From positions 1 through 49,262 of the forward strand of contig CAYMPW010000011.1 of the NCBI GenBank assembly GCA_964392725.1: a DNA stretch of 49,262 bases. Direction: 5' to 3'. A model generated the notes under the pieces. That model was not told the DNA's origin, did no database searches, and saw only the letters and a list, made by a program, of their open reading frames with translations. The DNA is from CAYMPW01 sp964392725. Its GTDB lineage: Archaea > Thermoplasmatota > Thermoplasmata > Methanomassiliicoccales > Methanomethylophilaceae. Positions within the stretch are counted from its first letter, which is position 1. Every line of letters starts with the position of its first letter. A program made the position numbers and the translations under genes. This document shows positions 48,773-49,262 of this stretch, one piece after another.

Positions 48773-49240
48773 TTACATACCAAAGTATCTTTTGACACCG
48801 GGTATAAACAGATATCCAACAGAGCCCAGATTGAATAATAATCCCAAACCGCCCAATATTGTAAAGGGAAGTCCGAAGACGGATAAGGAAAATCCGATGT
48901 ATGCAACGTAACCTGCGACGCAAGCCAATGCCAATCCTAATCCGATTCCTACATACCAAGCCTGTGACCAACCTTTGATGAATCCTGTACCGACGACGAA
49001 GGATGCGACTCCTGCCAAAACCAAGAAGGGGAATCCCAAAAGTCCCATTATACAGAGAATGATTCCTCCGATTAAATGGAAAACACCTGCAACCATCAAT
49101 AACATGGGAGTTGAAACTCTGTCATGTTGTCTGACCTGTTGATTTCTCGGTGGTTCGTAGTAAGGTCCGCCGCGAGGATCATAATAATTATTCTGATTGT
49201 AGTTCTGATAATTATTTTGATAATCATGGGGTGGTGCCAT
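48773..49240 (-). CDS. Small membrane protein with a Tyr/Asn-rich N terminus
   Basis: Residues 1-42 are low complexity, rich in Tyr, Asn, Gln and Pro (HDYQNNYQNYNQNNYYD). Residues about 44-150 contain three or four glycine-rich hydrophobic segments. It resembles no domain I can name; similar disordered-plus-DUF membrane proteins are common. The ATG at 49238-49240 is near the window edge but the gene is complete. Function unknown. Confidence 0.75.
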   Translation of the reverse strand: MAPPHDYQNNYQNYNQNNYYDPRGGPYYEPPRNQQVRQHDRVSTPMLLMVAGVFHLIGGIILCIMGLLGFPFLVLAGVASFVVGTGFIKGWSQAWYVGIGLGLALACVAGYVAYIGFSLSVFGLPFTILGGLGLLFNLGSVGYLFIPGVKRYFGM

Positions 49241-49262
49241 GCGTTCGTATGAGTTTGCGTTA

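Overview
The window is archaeal and most likely from a methanogenic member of the Thermoplasmata (Methanomassiliicoccales-like); the order is an inference. Archaeal markers are DNA topoisomerase VI A and B, class I lysyl-tRNA synthetase, Rpo11, the tRNA archaeosine synthase ArcS, Hef helicase, Sec61-beta, a DRG GTPase, four-subunit pyruvate:ferredoxin oxidoreductase and PyrBI. TATA boxes sit about 26 bases before many start codons (often leaderless), and the 5S rRNA gene stands alone, as is usual in Thermoplasmata. None of the 47 protein genes ends in TAG (all TAA or TGA). That fits a pyrrolysine-using methanogen but does not prove it.

Layout. 1-2950: tail of a DUF4143-type ATPase, an ADP-forming acyl-CoA synthetase and a GC-rich candidate structured RNA. 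2955-9350: zincin-like protein, IscA-like carrier, Hef helicase, DNA ligase, Rpo11, TruD, tRNA-Gly. 9499-14167: rhodanese, a second candidate structured RNA beside two 18-bp direct repeats, arcS, and the pyrB-pyrI-UPF0200-small ORF operon. 14208-20212: DUF92 membrane protein, TcdA-like and TatD-like pair, and two tandem acyl-CoA ligases that share a 119-bp identical block. 20291-27714: 5S rRNA, porCDAB divergent from ppsA, an EFR1-type flavodoxin/ferredoxin, and a CBS-ParB-fold protein. 27845-32408: tRNA-Asp, panD, RNase HI, hisS, DRG GTPase and a zinc-ribbon membrane protein. 32463-37067: top6B-top6A, then a DUF4143 ATPase gene with a stop codon inside its Walker A motif and a tandem repeat over its promoter. 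37103-40643: lysS, Sec61-beta and a cation/proton antiporter. 40733-44494: a 501-residue acidic repeat protein apparently co-transcribed with a NikR variant, divergent from a ZIP metal transporter, then TerC. 44572-49240: DEAD-box helicase, tRNA-Glu, nadE divergent from a nitrilase-family amidohydrolase, tRNA-Ser, a paired SMR exporter and a small membrane protein.

How genes work together. PorCDAB makes pyruvate from acetyl-CoA, and PpsA, transcribed away from the same 287-bp region, turns it into phosphoenolpyruvate. PyrB and PyrI form aspartate transcarbamoylase. PanD would supply beta-alanine for coenzyme A. Top6A and Top6B form one topoisomerase. The least described parts are two candidate structured RNAs (about 2684-2925 and 10034-10209), the NikR variant/repeat protein/ZIP cluster, and the repeat-controlled DUF4143 ATPase. 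No CRISPR array, transposase or prophage gene was seen.
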